From Hofstenia miamia (lineage: Eukaryota; Xenacoelomorpha; Acoela), in assembly GCA_004352715.1 (NCBI GenBank), contig SCFE01000087.1, positions 926,822 through 990,821 on the forward strand: a stretch of DNA of 64,000 nt, given 5' to 3'. The translations under genes and the position numbers were made by a program. The notes under the pieces are model-generated. The model ran no database searches, was not told the origin of the DNA, and worked only from the letters and a program-made list of their open reading frames with translations. The stretch's first letter is position 1. Each line of letters opens with the position of its first letter. Shown piece after piece: positions 48,701-62,400 of this stretch.

Positions 48701-51700
48701 TCCAGACACTAATATCAGCATACTTCTAATTATTAATGCATTCTGCTCAAATAGAAATAAAAATATTTCGGCAATTGGGCTTTGAGTATCCAACGTAATG
48801 TGATGTATTGATGGATTTACATTAATGAAGGAAGTATGATGCTTACGGTTTATTAGGTTTTGAGTAGTAACTCCCATTAATAATTGTCGAAACATGGGAA
48901 AGTGATTTTTAATTGAGTTAGAAAGAGATAATGAGAGACGTGTAAATTCTGATACGTTCTTAAAATCTGTTACAACTATTCACTTTAAATCAGGACAATT
49001 GTACAAATCATTATGAAACAGTTTTATCTGAATTCATCGTCTTATACTATAGAGTGACACAAGGCGAGAGAGATAGCAACAAGATATCAAGGTTTTCCTA
49101 ACACGTCGATATTTTTGCACACTTTGGCGACATTGAACCTTGCTGAGACAAGCAATCATTGATTCTCATTTGTTAATAATTTTAGACACCTTTATACAGC
49201 AACTAATTTTTGGAAAAAATGAAAGGTTCCTTTAATCTTAACCTGTATCGGAATTTTTTAATTTTTTATTGTTTCTTGCAAACATCTTACGCTTAAGAAC
49301 TAATAAAGATATGGAAAATCTGAAAGAATCTTCAGGACTCCGATTTCTGAGATCGCACACGCCGCACCTTAGTAGGTTTGGGTGGTCTATCAACATAAAA
49401 AGGAACAGTTAGTTGTTGCGTTGATGGGTTTTTAACCATCTGATTATCTTAGAATTTATAACCTTCATACAAAATTTTTTTAATTTTCCATAAAATTGCA
49501 CTGGAAGTAACTTTCAAGTTTGTGATTCGAGAAAATACTAACAAACTTTTGCAACTTTAGTTTTCTGACATTATAAGTGCAAATTAAAGTGGAATGCAAC
49601 ACCTAAATTTTTATAAAACCTAGTGAATTAGTGTTGCAAAGCTGATAAGAATACTGAAATGATGGAGTTTTAAAAATAAAACAAAAACATTTTTGCAAAA
49701 CTAATTCAAATTTTTATACAAGACTTTAGAGCGCATTTTAATTTTTCAAATGGACGAAAATTTGTTAACCACATTAAAATTTCTGAATCATGGATTCCAA
49801 AAATGGTTTAACTCCGGGTCTATGTTAAATTCTCGCAGAAATTTAATTCAAACAAAAATTTTTTACATAAAAACATTTAAATATTTGAAAAATGTGGGAA
49901 ATCTAAAATTTGAGGACTATTTAATCATACACTATTACTAAAAAATACATGATGGTTCGATTTGGCTAGCATATACGATCCAATCAACAAAAAATTACAT
50001 GAACCGATCCACAAAAGATTCATATGTTCAGAAGTTTAGGTAAGGTACGGCAGCTGATCAATTCATATTGAGAATAGGTCTGCTTCCATAGGGTCATGTG
50101 TTTGGTACCCCCATGTAACATTGTTGTACAACAAGATGGTTGTGACTTTATTTTAATTGTTCAGTTTAAGATATCATACTTAAAAATTTTCCATGACAAT
50201 GAAAAATATATTTGTTAGCGTTTATTCTTGATGTAAAATAAAAAATAGATGGATATCCATACTTCGGATAGATTCATATCGAGATCCACATACACGGCAA
50301 CACTGGCTCGTTAATAAGTCTGTTTATTCTACTGAAAAGAAATAGGGAATTTGCGAATTTGGCATAGCCATGCAATTTTAAAAAAAATACTTTCATGTGA
50401 GACACCTCGACGAAAACATTATCAATATGATAAAAATGTATAGAAATAAAATGCTTGTAAAATATTAAGAGCCAATTAAAAAAAATTGAAAAACACTCTT
50501 CGAAGGTGTAATTTGCAGACAAAGCAATTTTTAAGGAACAATTTTATCATGTCAAAAAACGTTTAACAAAGTCAATTTAAGGAAATATAAAATGAAATAT
50601 ATTCAAATGTATCCTCTTTACTTGAAACTGGATGGAATAAAGTTTACAAAATCTAAGTACCTGAACTAAGTACACCATGAAGCATCAACACGTTTGGATG
50701 ATTGAACTGTCCGCATATGGCCGCCTCAACAATAAACGCTTTTTCGAATGCAGATCCTCGCTCATAGCTCAGTCTCTTTATCATCACAACCGACTTCTCG
50801 TATTCGGAAAAGTAGACCATTCCCTTTACTACGTCAGCAGAAAAATTAATGCTTTCAGCTAAAAAAAGGTTATAAATATTTAAAACCGCTTATAGTTTAA
50901 GGCCGTACTGTCAAGGTCTTGGATTGGTTTCTCACAGAGACTTCAGTAAACTGCAATCCAATAAAGCACTGCATATTACTTTGAATCACTATTTAATAAT
51001 TGCTTGTTGAATATCAGGACATAACAGTTCATCTCAAATAATCCATGAACCTCAATATAAATTGTCAACTCACTTTTCGAAAGGTTCAGAGTTTATATTA
51101 GGCCCTTGCAAGGGCTCGAATCTTCGTGTCAGGCCGAAATATTTCTGTCTTCAAAACAACAAAAAATCAATTGATTAAGACATTATTATGTAATTTGAGA
51201 GCTTAAAACTATAAGTACTTAAAATTAACCCATTTATTATGAAAATCGCAAGCACTAATATATATATATATATATATATATTAAGGTTTCCGAAAAACTG
51301 AAATTCCAAAAGTATCACATGTTTTTAAATTTAAATGAACTTCTTAAAGCTGAAAATGACTATGCATTTTATTTTCCTTACCTTTAAAAAAGTTTATATA
51401 TTTTCTTAAATGAAGTTTTTGAAATTTTTACTCATATAGCAAAATAAACGTGATTTTGTGTGCAGATTTTAAAAATCAGCAATAAACTATAAATTTAGCA
51501 AAGGATATTTTGAATAAATGTATAGCATGCAAGATAATAAATGCCTAACTAAGGTTTTCACATGAATGCTCAATTTTAAGAACTAGAATCGTTTCTTGTT
51601 TAATGATTTCAATTTATTTCTAGTACATGGGTACTTAACAAATTAAAGTAGATTGAAATCAAGAAATATGTATTTGAACAATGGTTGCTTCTAAAGTCAG

Positions 51701-51895
51701 AAATATGTAAACATAAAGTGAGCATTTTATATCGAAACTAGTTAGAGAAATTCAATCAGGATGCTCACTTGAAATAAAAGATGAACAAAAAATGGTCATG
51801 TTTTCTAAATGGTGCTGCAATATTATATTTAGTTCTGGAGAAAATATTAAAAAGTTCATTGGAAAATGCGTGACAGTTTGCTTTTCGGAAAAAGG

Positions 51896-51938
<43 letters not shown>

Positions 51939-54900
51939 CGTTAAACGCGAATTTCAAAGGCTACCCTAATTGCAACAGAAAATGTTTTGCGGTATTGTAT
52001 GTACTTTAACTACGTCTAAAATCGATCATTCTAAGTTAAGAAATGAAATGGCGCCATTATAGCTGAATCATAAGATTATCGTCAATAAAAATTCTGCTCG
52101 ACCAAATCAATACAGACGAAAAGGTGTGATTTTACAGACACTTGATGTAAAATCGGCGAATCGATGGAGATAAGATGATTGGCAGATAGAAGCGTGGAAA
52201 ACGATAGTCTGACAGTGAATAAATTCGTGCACGTCAAAGCGCAATGACAAATTAATCACCCATTTATTGCTGGTGTTCAAAAGAATGAGTTTACGGTAAA
52301 ATGGCTTTGGGACGAAAAGGGTTAATCTCAGATTTCCATTGCGAAATATTTGAAGACAAACAAAAGGCCACTTACGCGGTGCTTATAAAAACAATAAAAG
52401 AAATTTAAACAAAAACGCGAGAGTGAGAGATTAAAATATTTATTAATAAAATGTTTATTAGCGAAATTATTTCATCGTCCAAGTAATCTTAACTTTATTG
52501 ACTTTCATTCTTTCACTAATGCAATATTAACCAATAAAACAAAAAATAACAATTTTTCGAGGCAATAATAGCTGGCATTCGTTTCTGCGATGCTTTACAT
52601 AAAATTAATTATTTACTTCATCGCTGTGTATTCCAAACGTATGGAAGATTACAGGTACCAAAATGTAGAAACCTGACAACGGCAAATGTTGAATATTCTA
52701 CAGAACAATACAAATAATACATTGTAATCTGTCTATTTAACAAGATTTCCAACAAAAAAAAATAATAATACAAAAATTCACATAATGGGTTTGATTTATT
52801 AGTAAAATTTTTCACCCAAACATTTAATCTTAGAGGGTAATTCTCAAAACGGACGTTGCATAAACTGTACAATATAAAAAGTAGAACAAAAATTCACATA
52901 ATGGGTTTGATTTATTAGTAAAATTTTTCACCCAAACATTTAATCTTAGAGGGTAATTCTCAAAACGGACGTTGCATAAACTGTACAATATAAAAAGTAG
53001 ATTGTTAAAAAGTAGCGTCGAATAGAATTTATTAATTTCCTAAATGAGAGGCGTAATTCTACGATAACCTTCAGCGGCACTAGTAGTAAATTTACCACCC
53101 GTAATAAGACACGGAAACATGTCACAACAGCATGGAATATATTTACGGATTGCGAAGACCAGCCAAAAGATAACAATTTACACAAAACAACTCGCAATGT
53201 ATCTATAGCACACGCTAAATGATAAAGGGTGTCACATCTTCTGCAAACTCGATTCTTTATATCAACGAAGTTATTATTGCAATTAAAAGCAGCTAATTTA
53301 TGAACCGCTTAAAATGCGCTGATCGTTGCGAGCCAACAATTTTTATTTGATATAAGACATTTCATTGACTTCAATGGAGCTTTCTACTTTTATTAGCTTT
53401 ATGTCAATTTAAAGAGCCTATTTCGTGTCAAAGCTGCAATATTTGTATGCGCGACACTAAATAAAATCAAACGCTATTAGGCATGGGTACCATTCCAAAA
53501 ATGCTCTTAGTATATGGTTATAAATTTTGTGGTTCTAATATCATGGAAATGAAATACCAATAAACAAATGCCCTTACTTGCTATTGATAAAAATGAAAAA
53601 GCCTATGTTGCACGTTTTACAGGCTAATTGGATGTGAATGAAATACAATTGTAAAGATAGCATATCGAGATAACCTTTGAACAGAATCTATGCAGAATAC
53701 TGGATATAAACTGATAAAAAAGCGATAAACACCGCTAGGCTTTGTCTTCAAATAAACATTAGAGAAGTAGTACTGATAAAAATCAAATAATATTCATGAA
53801 ACTAATTGAAAAGTTTTTTTATGAAAACTACATTTCAAGTGACAATCTTGAATCATGAAATATGAGCGAAGGACTACAATATTTTTAGCAATTATAAAAC
53901 AATGACGATGCATGTTATAACCATTCTCAAATTAGGTAATAGTTTGTTACAGGAGTGTGACGTGTGCACAAACAAAACTGACATCTGAAAACCCTGTAAT
54001 CGTTTCAGAAAATTAATTTTACAACAATTGATCGTTTTTTTGAGGAAAGATTGTATAGACCTGTTAACATGATTTCAATACTTCTGCTTCAGTTCCGCTG
54101 TGTAGGCAAGAAGAACATGGTGGAATGTCCCCTATCAGGTTTCCAAGATTCGTTTTGACTGATTAAATAAAAAATTTTAAAAATTAAAAATATTTTGAAA
54201 ACTAAGTTGGTGAGATGCAGTTTCCGGGTTTTTTCAATATTTTGAAAATTTCGCGGAGATTCGCTCCAGTGCTAGTCTCTCAAGTTCATCACAACTGAGA
54301 TGTCTCTCCATTAGCAAATCTTGCATACCCCCTGTTTTAACAGAAATATTTTAGTTTCATCTGTAATTACTTAGAGAATTTGATTGATAAAAAGAAGAAT
54401 TAAACAGATTGTTATTAAAAGAAACAATGTTTAACGACAACTAATATACCATTCAATCAGACTTGTCAACGAGCCGAGCCGAGCTTGAGCACTGCATTGG
54501 ATATACAACCAGCCCAAAACGAGTCATTATTAAACCAACAAATTTATAGTTCTACTCAAATTTTTTATGCAGATTTTTCATATTTTTTCACTCATTATAC
54601 CATTTTTCTAATATTATTTTAAAGTGCTTATTAAATAATAGGAAGAGCTATGAAAAAAATTCTGAAAGCGCAATATTTTTAAAAAAAATATCGAGCTAAA
54701 ACGAGCCTCATTAATTGGTTCTAAGTGGCGAACCGAGGCGAGACGAGCCGGAAATGCTCAAAAATAAAACGAGCGCCTCGTTGACAAGTCTGCATTCAAT
54801 TGCAATATCGAATAGAGTAAAAAATTGTAGTAATTTTGATGGGTATTGTTGCCTGCAATTAAAAAATATTAATTGGTTTTTAATGAGTACCACAAATTTG

Positions 54901-57900
54901 ATTAGTTGGATAAATCTTATCCATTTCACTCAATGCCTCATTAAGGCACATTGAGAAGGGGCATAGAGTATTAGAAAAGTTAATGGGAGAAAAATGCTTA
55001 GATTGCTGATTAATACGTCTCACAGGTAATGCAAAAGATAAGGCCAATTAAAGCGGTTTAAATACAGTGGGACAGATCACTGAGTGACAGACTGGTATTG
55101 ATTAGCGAAAAGAATTGTCATGTACGCTGATAAAATATAGATGTTCAGATATCGAAGTCTGTCGAAGGAAAAGATCTAATTAAAGTAACACGGGAAAGCA
55201 AACGAATGGAGAGTTTGATTTAATTTAAACTCGGGTAACGTCTGAATTGCAATTTGGACAACTAATCTAATTGCCATATTCCTTCAGGGTATGAGAAATA
55301 GTCTTTGTCAAATTTGATTTGAACCGTGCACGTTGGACGCAAATGCAGTAAGGAAATATTGCAAAATGCAAACAAATTCCAATTAACTTGTTTTTTGATG
55401 ACCATGGGAAGTATGTCAAAATATCGTCACATGGGCTTGTCCAAGCGATAGGTAACATGTTTTTCACATTTCAAAAAAGCTCTGATTCTCTAGTTCCTAG
55501 AACATATCTCATTTTATCCCACGAATACTGTGGTTCAATTGTAGTCAAAGTCTTTGAAGCTCCCTCTGCCATTTTTCAAAACCTATATTCTAGCTCTTGA
55601 CTTTCAACAACCTATCCTTGGGAACCTATTTCTCAATGAATATATCAGTAGGCATCAATTAGTCATCTTTGAAACACACTCTTCTTGGCTTCAGATTCAT
55701 TTCACACATGTGACTTTTTGACTTACTCTCAGTTCGGAAATGAATCGAGGTCCTGTTTTTAAGATTTATAGTTTTTTAGAGAAACCTGCTTTTAGTTTCT
55801 TAGTATTTTCATAATTTGTTTTATCTTTAATTTACCGCTTTTTTGCATCTGAAAATATTTTGTGGTTGAATTTTAATGCGTGATTGGGATCAAAACAATA
55901 AAATTTTTCAACCTCATGCTAATTTTCCCACTTTGTTCCCGCCAACATCTTTTCGGGACATAGCATTCAAGTATAAATGCACACTTTATCCGTTAAGTAG
56001 CAACAATAATCAAACAAAATCGTTTCTAGATGAAATTCTGGTTCGTGCAGATAGTTCACACAATAAGGCCAGAGCTTTGGATTATAAGCGTACAAAACGA
56101 ATATCACTACAAAGGAAACAGTGACGTTGGATTTACGTCTATACGGAAACACTTTTATTCCCGCTTGAAGTTCTAATACCGCCAAACTATAAAATGTTCT
56201 AACTGTTTATAAATCTTTAGGACTCAGCTTTGTAGCAGGTTCATGCTTTATTATTAATCGGGATGAGCGCAACGGATATTGGCTTTTTGTTTAAGTAGTA
56301 AAGAACAAACAGTGTTAGTTAAGATCAAAGCCATTTAATATAATCCTTTATTACTTATTACATTTCAACTCGAAAAAATGATTGCCTTTCTAATTAACCG
56401 CATTATTTCATTCCCCAATAACCGTGTTAATTCCCTTTTTAATTGATGCTGAAGACAAGTGGGAGAACCCGTCCCATTATGCGCTGTGTACTAATTAGGT
56501 GTTTTTAAGACAATAAAACTCACATGTACATTCATTGAACATTAGCCACACAGAATTATGCAGAAATTCTCTCTATGTCCCAAAGTTGGAAGAAATTGCT
56601 ATTATATTTGAAAATGTTCAATTACAAATCCAATTCTGAGACTACTTTATAGAAGTATTAATTTAGAAAGAAAGTAAGGTCGATTTTATGAATAAATTCA
56701 TTTGTGGAGACTATATCATTGTACCAAGTTCTCTACATATATACTTTTAATTAGCTTCCAATTCAGTGTTTGTCTATCAATGGATTACGGTTTTCCTGTG
56801 ACAAAAGGACCCTTAAGAACAAAATCGAAAAGCTAGTTCACAAGGCAGTTGGGATGTGTTTCTAAGCCACATCTTAAAGCGAAGTTTTACAACGTTTCAA
56901 TAAACTAAGTTATTTTTTGTGTAGGAATCAAATAAACATTAAATAGCAAAACTAGTTCAATATTGCAGCACATTGCGATTTCCGAAAGCTCTACATTTAC
57001 TATAATGAAAACGGATATTACCTTCTTCCAAACTAATAGATAGCAGGAAATTTGTTACTGAAAAACACAAGAATATTTGAAGTTCTAACAAAAATTTCTT
57101 AATATACTTACAATGTTCATCTTTAATGAATTCTATCTGCTCTAACTGCAGCTCACGGGTAAATTCACTAAGAATTTTTTCTGGATTTTCATAATAATTG
57201 GGATCGACAAATGCTTGGCCATATGGTACATTGAGACCTAAATTAAGGTATATTTTATAAATGTATTCATGAAGAAAAAAATATAAAATTTATCAATTTA
57301 TTATAAAATACTTAAAGTTAAAAAATTGCATACAATAATTCCCCTTTTTAATTGCAAGCAATTGAAGAAAATGCACAAACGTATTTCTAAATTTTCCTGA
57401 CAACATGTGCCTGCAATAAATTAGAAAACAAAATCGGATTTCGCGGGAAATGACAGTTATACATCCATGATTTGTGTATGAATATCATATCGTAAGTAAA
57501 GAACAACGATGACTAACTCCATTGGATTACTAATCACAACTTGTTTACTCTGTGTTATCCCTAATTTGGGATGGACTCTTAAATAGTTTACAAGGAGACT
57601 CTAAATTTTGCATTAAATTGTATAAAATTTATTTATCAAAAATTAAGAACAAATATCCCAAACCGGAAAAATGAAAGTAACAAGGGGGCTAGGTCCAATG
57701 GAGTACACCCCGGTCTAGGACTAAAGCGGTATTCCTACCCAGAAATGTAGGGTATCTATGCTTAAGAAATACCTATCGGCTAACTTCAGAAATACATGTA
57801 CAAAATAATAATTAAGCAATTACTTAAGCAGGAAATGATTTAAAATTAAATAGAGATTTTAAAGTTTAGTATTCTCCTCCTATAAGGTATTAATGCGAAA

Positions 57901-59228
57901 CAAAGCAGAAGTTTATTGACAATTCGGATAGCGTTAATGAGAGTGCAGGAGTTAGTACATTAGTATAAGTAGGTGGCAATACAATACCATAATAATCAAA
58001 TTTCGAAAGAGTTCTGCACATATTGTATCCTAAACAATGCGTTTAAAACAGTTTAACAGCTGGCAATTTTAGCTCATTTAAAAAACGTCTCCCATGTCGC
58101 GAAAAATAATAAAGCGCAGATCCTCTAAAATAACAAAATTCATATGAAAATGGCTAGAGTCACAGCCTTCCTAAACATTCGACCACGAAATAAACTTAAA
58201 ATCGTTCAAAAGCAGGGAAAATGAACAAATTGGTTAAAGGCATCATACAGTTCTTCAATTTCAGAAAATCATGGCTCAAGTTTACCAATCATTTTTAAAT
58301 GAAGGAATGCTCTCGCCAAAGAATTTGTAACTGTTGTCATTTAATAATATATCATTCACGATATTGAATCCGCTAACTCATCCAAACTAAAAACGCTAAT
58401 AGAGATTGAATAGATAACAAAAGCCTCACATTCAAATAACTTATAATTGTTTTGCTGTCGTTCTATCATTAATACTAGAAATTCAACATTTATAGTTATT
58501 TCAAAATGGAAATTTAAAAACAGCGAGATATAATGCTGTTTAACAAAAGATTTGCTATGTTTCTACTAATCCTACAAAATTGTAAGATTTACTAGCATGC
58601 TGGCATACTTGATTTACTAGTATGAAAGCCTAGAGTACATCATACGTGAAAAACTATTGCTTTATCTAAGTGTTACGTAATTCTTAAAATAATAAAACGC
58701 ATTTTACTTTTTAAAAAGAAAATTGACGATTTGACTAAAAGAAATCAAGGAACTTAAGAAGAGAAATAGGCTTTTTTCCATTAAAAAGTTCAATACAAAA
58801 ATTCAAGTTGTAATTTCAATACTGCAAAATGTAAAAAATGTTTGTGGAAAACATTTGAATGACTTTGACGTTGAACTGAGAGGGAAAATGCATTTAGGAA
58901 ATTTAACTTTCATTCGCAGTTTTTCCCATTCGAAATTCATCATATTTAACTAAGGCAATACTAACTGTCATCTGGTTTTGATCCGATTTCAATCAAGTGC
59001 AAGCCATTTGGTGGATGTTTATAGAGCTTTCTCTTATAACAATAAACTGTCACAAGCAATAAAACCAGAAGAAGCAGAGTAAGGCATGTCAACATCCCGA
59101 CAGTCAATCCCATCTTCTGGGGATTTAGCGTAAATGGAAAGGCGTAATCTAAAATTCGTTTGATTTATGTCATTCTTTGCAGATATATACATCATGCACA
59201 TGCATAATACAAATTTGACTATATCTTA

Positions 59229-59259
<31 letters not shown>

Positions 59260-59436
59260 TCGAAATTTGTTCCACCACCGTTCGAAAATCATTTATTCAA
59301 CAGTAAAATTTGGACACTGCATCATAGTAATTGTATTCCTTTGCCCTACAACGAGTCTTTTCCATAGGCTAAAAGGAGTTCTGACTTTCATCCAAGATTG
59401 TGTGTCCAAATTTTACTGTTAATTAAATGATTTTCG

Positions 59437-59478
<42 letters not shown>

Positions 59479-62400
59479 GTATTTATACTAAAGGCTTAAA
59501 TCCCTATTGGACAATATTTACTGCTCATCTTTGGGGTGAAACAGCATGTTAGTACTCTGTTTTCAAAAACCTGCAATGCCGCTGGGCTAAGAAACCAATT
59601 TCAAAGTTCAGTATACAAAAGATTTACAATGGATAATTTATAACCTTTCCAATATATCTGTCAATTATTCCAAGTCAACTTTTCGTAATCAAATTCTTTT
59701 AAAGAACGAAAGCCGAAACCATTGTAATTTAGGGAACTAATTAAAAAAGCGCGCATTGATTAAAGCAACTGCCAAATTTGACATTTACAAGCTTACTTTG
59801 TAAAAATAAAGGCATCAAATTTAACAGACTGCTAATAGATCTAAAGCTTAATTAAGTTTAGTGTCAAAATCACAAATTTCAAGAATATTGTCTAAATTGG
59901 GAAAAGGATATCTCCCAAAGTTCTGCCCCAAAATGTAGTTAAGAATTAAATTAAATTTGATTAACTTAAAAATAATGATTAATTCATACACAGTCGACTT
60001 AGATGTTGAATTCGTTCAACTTAAAAAATTCATTGTAGGCCGTATTTCCATTTGGAAAGACAATTAAACCTAATCAATTTAGTGGCATCCCTAAGTGGAA
60101 CGTTGACCTTAGTTTGCAAAAAAAACATTTTTGTCTACCTAGGGAGTCGGGAAGTTTCTGAGTGTGTTAAAATTCAGCTTTCAGAATGGCATCTGAGATA
60201 CTTAAAGAATTGCTGTTCGGTTTATTGACAAAACAGTATGATTAGCTGTAAAAATGTATTAAACGTAAGCAACTAGACGAATATAATAGACATTAATCGC
60301 AAGTGAATTTAGCATTGTCAGACCTCCCAAATTCCGCATTCCTTTGTGTCACTTACATCGTAGATTCTAGTAATTAGTTGTGATTTAACTGGGGCAAACG
60401 ATTTTGATAAGCGTTTGAAATCGACGGCCTTGTCAAATGCATTACAGTAATTAACAGATTGACAAATATTGATTCTGTCTAATTTATGGTCTACAAAATG
60501 TCCAATTAGTTATTATTATAGTCGCTCTACTATAAAAACGATGCAGCGTTGATCGAATGCTAATTTTTATGGCACGACAGCAGTAAACTAAAACAATTAT
60601 GTGTTTTTCTGAGATTATCATTTTAAAATTAGACTCAACGCAATTTAACAGCAACATTGGATTTTTACGTTAAGAATTGATTAATCAAATTTGTATTTTC
60701 AAAGTTTCTGCAGCTTTGTTCTGCTAATTGTGTCATAAACCGCATTTCATAATTTCTTCGGAAGTCGCCAATGGCGAAAATGTGCAAACAACATGTGTTT
60801 TCTTAACAGTACTGGCAATGTCTTTCGAAACCGATAAAATAATAAATGGAAAGATGATATAACAGTTAAATACTGGCATAAAATGAACAAAATTCCATTC
60901 ATTGCTACAAAATACTAAATGCGGATTGAATTTTAATACGATATACGTTTCAAGGCCGGTTATAACAAAATTTAAACACATGTTAATAAATTACAACTCG
61001 ATGCAGAATCATTCAAGAGAGGACAACCCCTTTTGCTAGTAAAAAACTTTTGCTTAGTTCAATAAGATAATTTTTACGCAAATTAAAAAAAGCAATTTAA
61101 AATAAAAATTTTTCTTAAGGTTAAAAGAAAGCTTTTGTAACTTTTAAGTGCCATCAAACACAAAATTGTGACTACTAAATTACTCCTAGGTCTGGATATG
61201 AAAAATAGTTAGAGAAAATCTGCAGCCATATCTTACTAATAACTTTAAGACTATAATTATTTTCGCAATTCTCCTTTTTAAACTAGTAGTAAAATCAAAA
61301 TTAAGGCATTAATTTTTACAAAAAAAATTTATTAAAGAATATTGTCTGCATAAATTTTGTCGTTGATTGTATGGTCATACGGATTTTCTTACTTGCTATA
61401 ACATTATAATTTTAATTAATCAAATCAAGCCGCAAACCCTTAATCGAGAACTCGACAGAATCACTAAGAATGGTTTCGTCGTCCTTCACGTGAACTTGAA
61501 AACGATATGTATTCGGCAACAACCCTAAATTATATGATGTTTACAAAGGAAGTTCAGGCAAATGTGATTTGATTTCCTCTGAGAAAGTGGCAAAATGTAT
61601 ATCATAACAGAAAGCCAAAGAAAAGAGGCAATTTATAAACGTTTCAAGTAACCAGTAAATTAAATAATTTATGACAAAAATAATAAAATTGCAAAGTGTG
61701 CTTCGAACTTTTATTTATTCTTAAAAAACCTTTTAAAGTTTCTGGACTGACCTATATAGCAAAAGTAGAAACAAATTCAAAGGTAGTTGGCCATGAATTT
61801 TAAAGGGGACAGAAGTTGTCAGGCAAAAAGAAATACAAACTTAAATTGGAAACCAATTATCCTAGTACAGGTGCCGATTTAATAAACATATAAATTGACG
61901 CAGCATTTGAAAAGAAAAAGTGATTTTTGAAATAACTGCAAAGTTTATAAAGCGAAGAAAACATTTGACAAAGACTTAAAACAATCGAAAATATTTATGT
62001 TGTTAATATTTCATTAGAAAAAAAATATGTATATAGAAATTATAAATACCTTTTACTGTTATGGAATGTTGACGAGTATTATACTTCCCAGCTGTAACCT
62101 CAGAAGTAACTACCGAAAGGACATATTCAAATCCTTTTGAAGGTATAAATTATGAACTGAATTCATTTTGGGCGGTTTCCAAGAAACGGTTGCTTCACCA
62201 GCTTTGTTTTGAACTACTTGAATGCTTGGTATCCGAACTAAAAATTTAGTTGTGAAATTCAGGAAACAATAGAACAACATAGATTGTCATAAAAGAACTA
62301 TATTGCACTAAATATATCTCTCTGCACACGTTCACATAGTTGCAGATGGCTGAACCGGCCAACTAGGATTGGACCATTTTTCCATTTTCTTTGGAAACTG

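Larger units (their letters stand above)
50859..57111 (-). other. Largest Eph intron (6.3 kb)
   Basis: Holds two (TA)n runs, a 116-base tandem duplication (52771-53002), a hAT-type miniature element (54458-54792) and several unique stretches with GATA-like and TAATTA words (52040-52290, 55010-55260, 56250-56520). Plus-strand open frames at 55388-55600 and 55876-56124 resemble nothing I know. Confidence 0.65.
59149..61437 (-). other. Eph intron between transmembrane and FN3 exons
   Basis: Contains a hairpin miniature element between two (TA)n runs (59235-59474) and a unique block with TAATTA and TGACA words at 60340-60620. No coding segment seen. Confidence 0.6.

Noticed and set aside
55388-56124. 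Plus-strand frames at 55388-55600 and 55876-56124
   Set aside because: Plausible amino-acid composition but no known motif; lie inside an intron of the opposite-strand gene.
57660-57760. GC-richer patch considered as tRNA or SINE head
   Set aside because: No acceptable cloverleaf or A/B box pair could be drawn.
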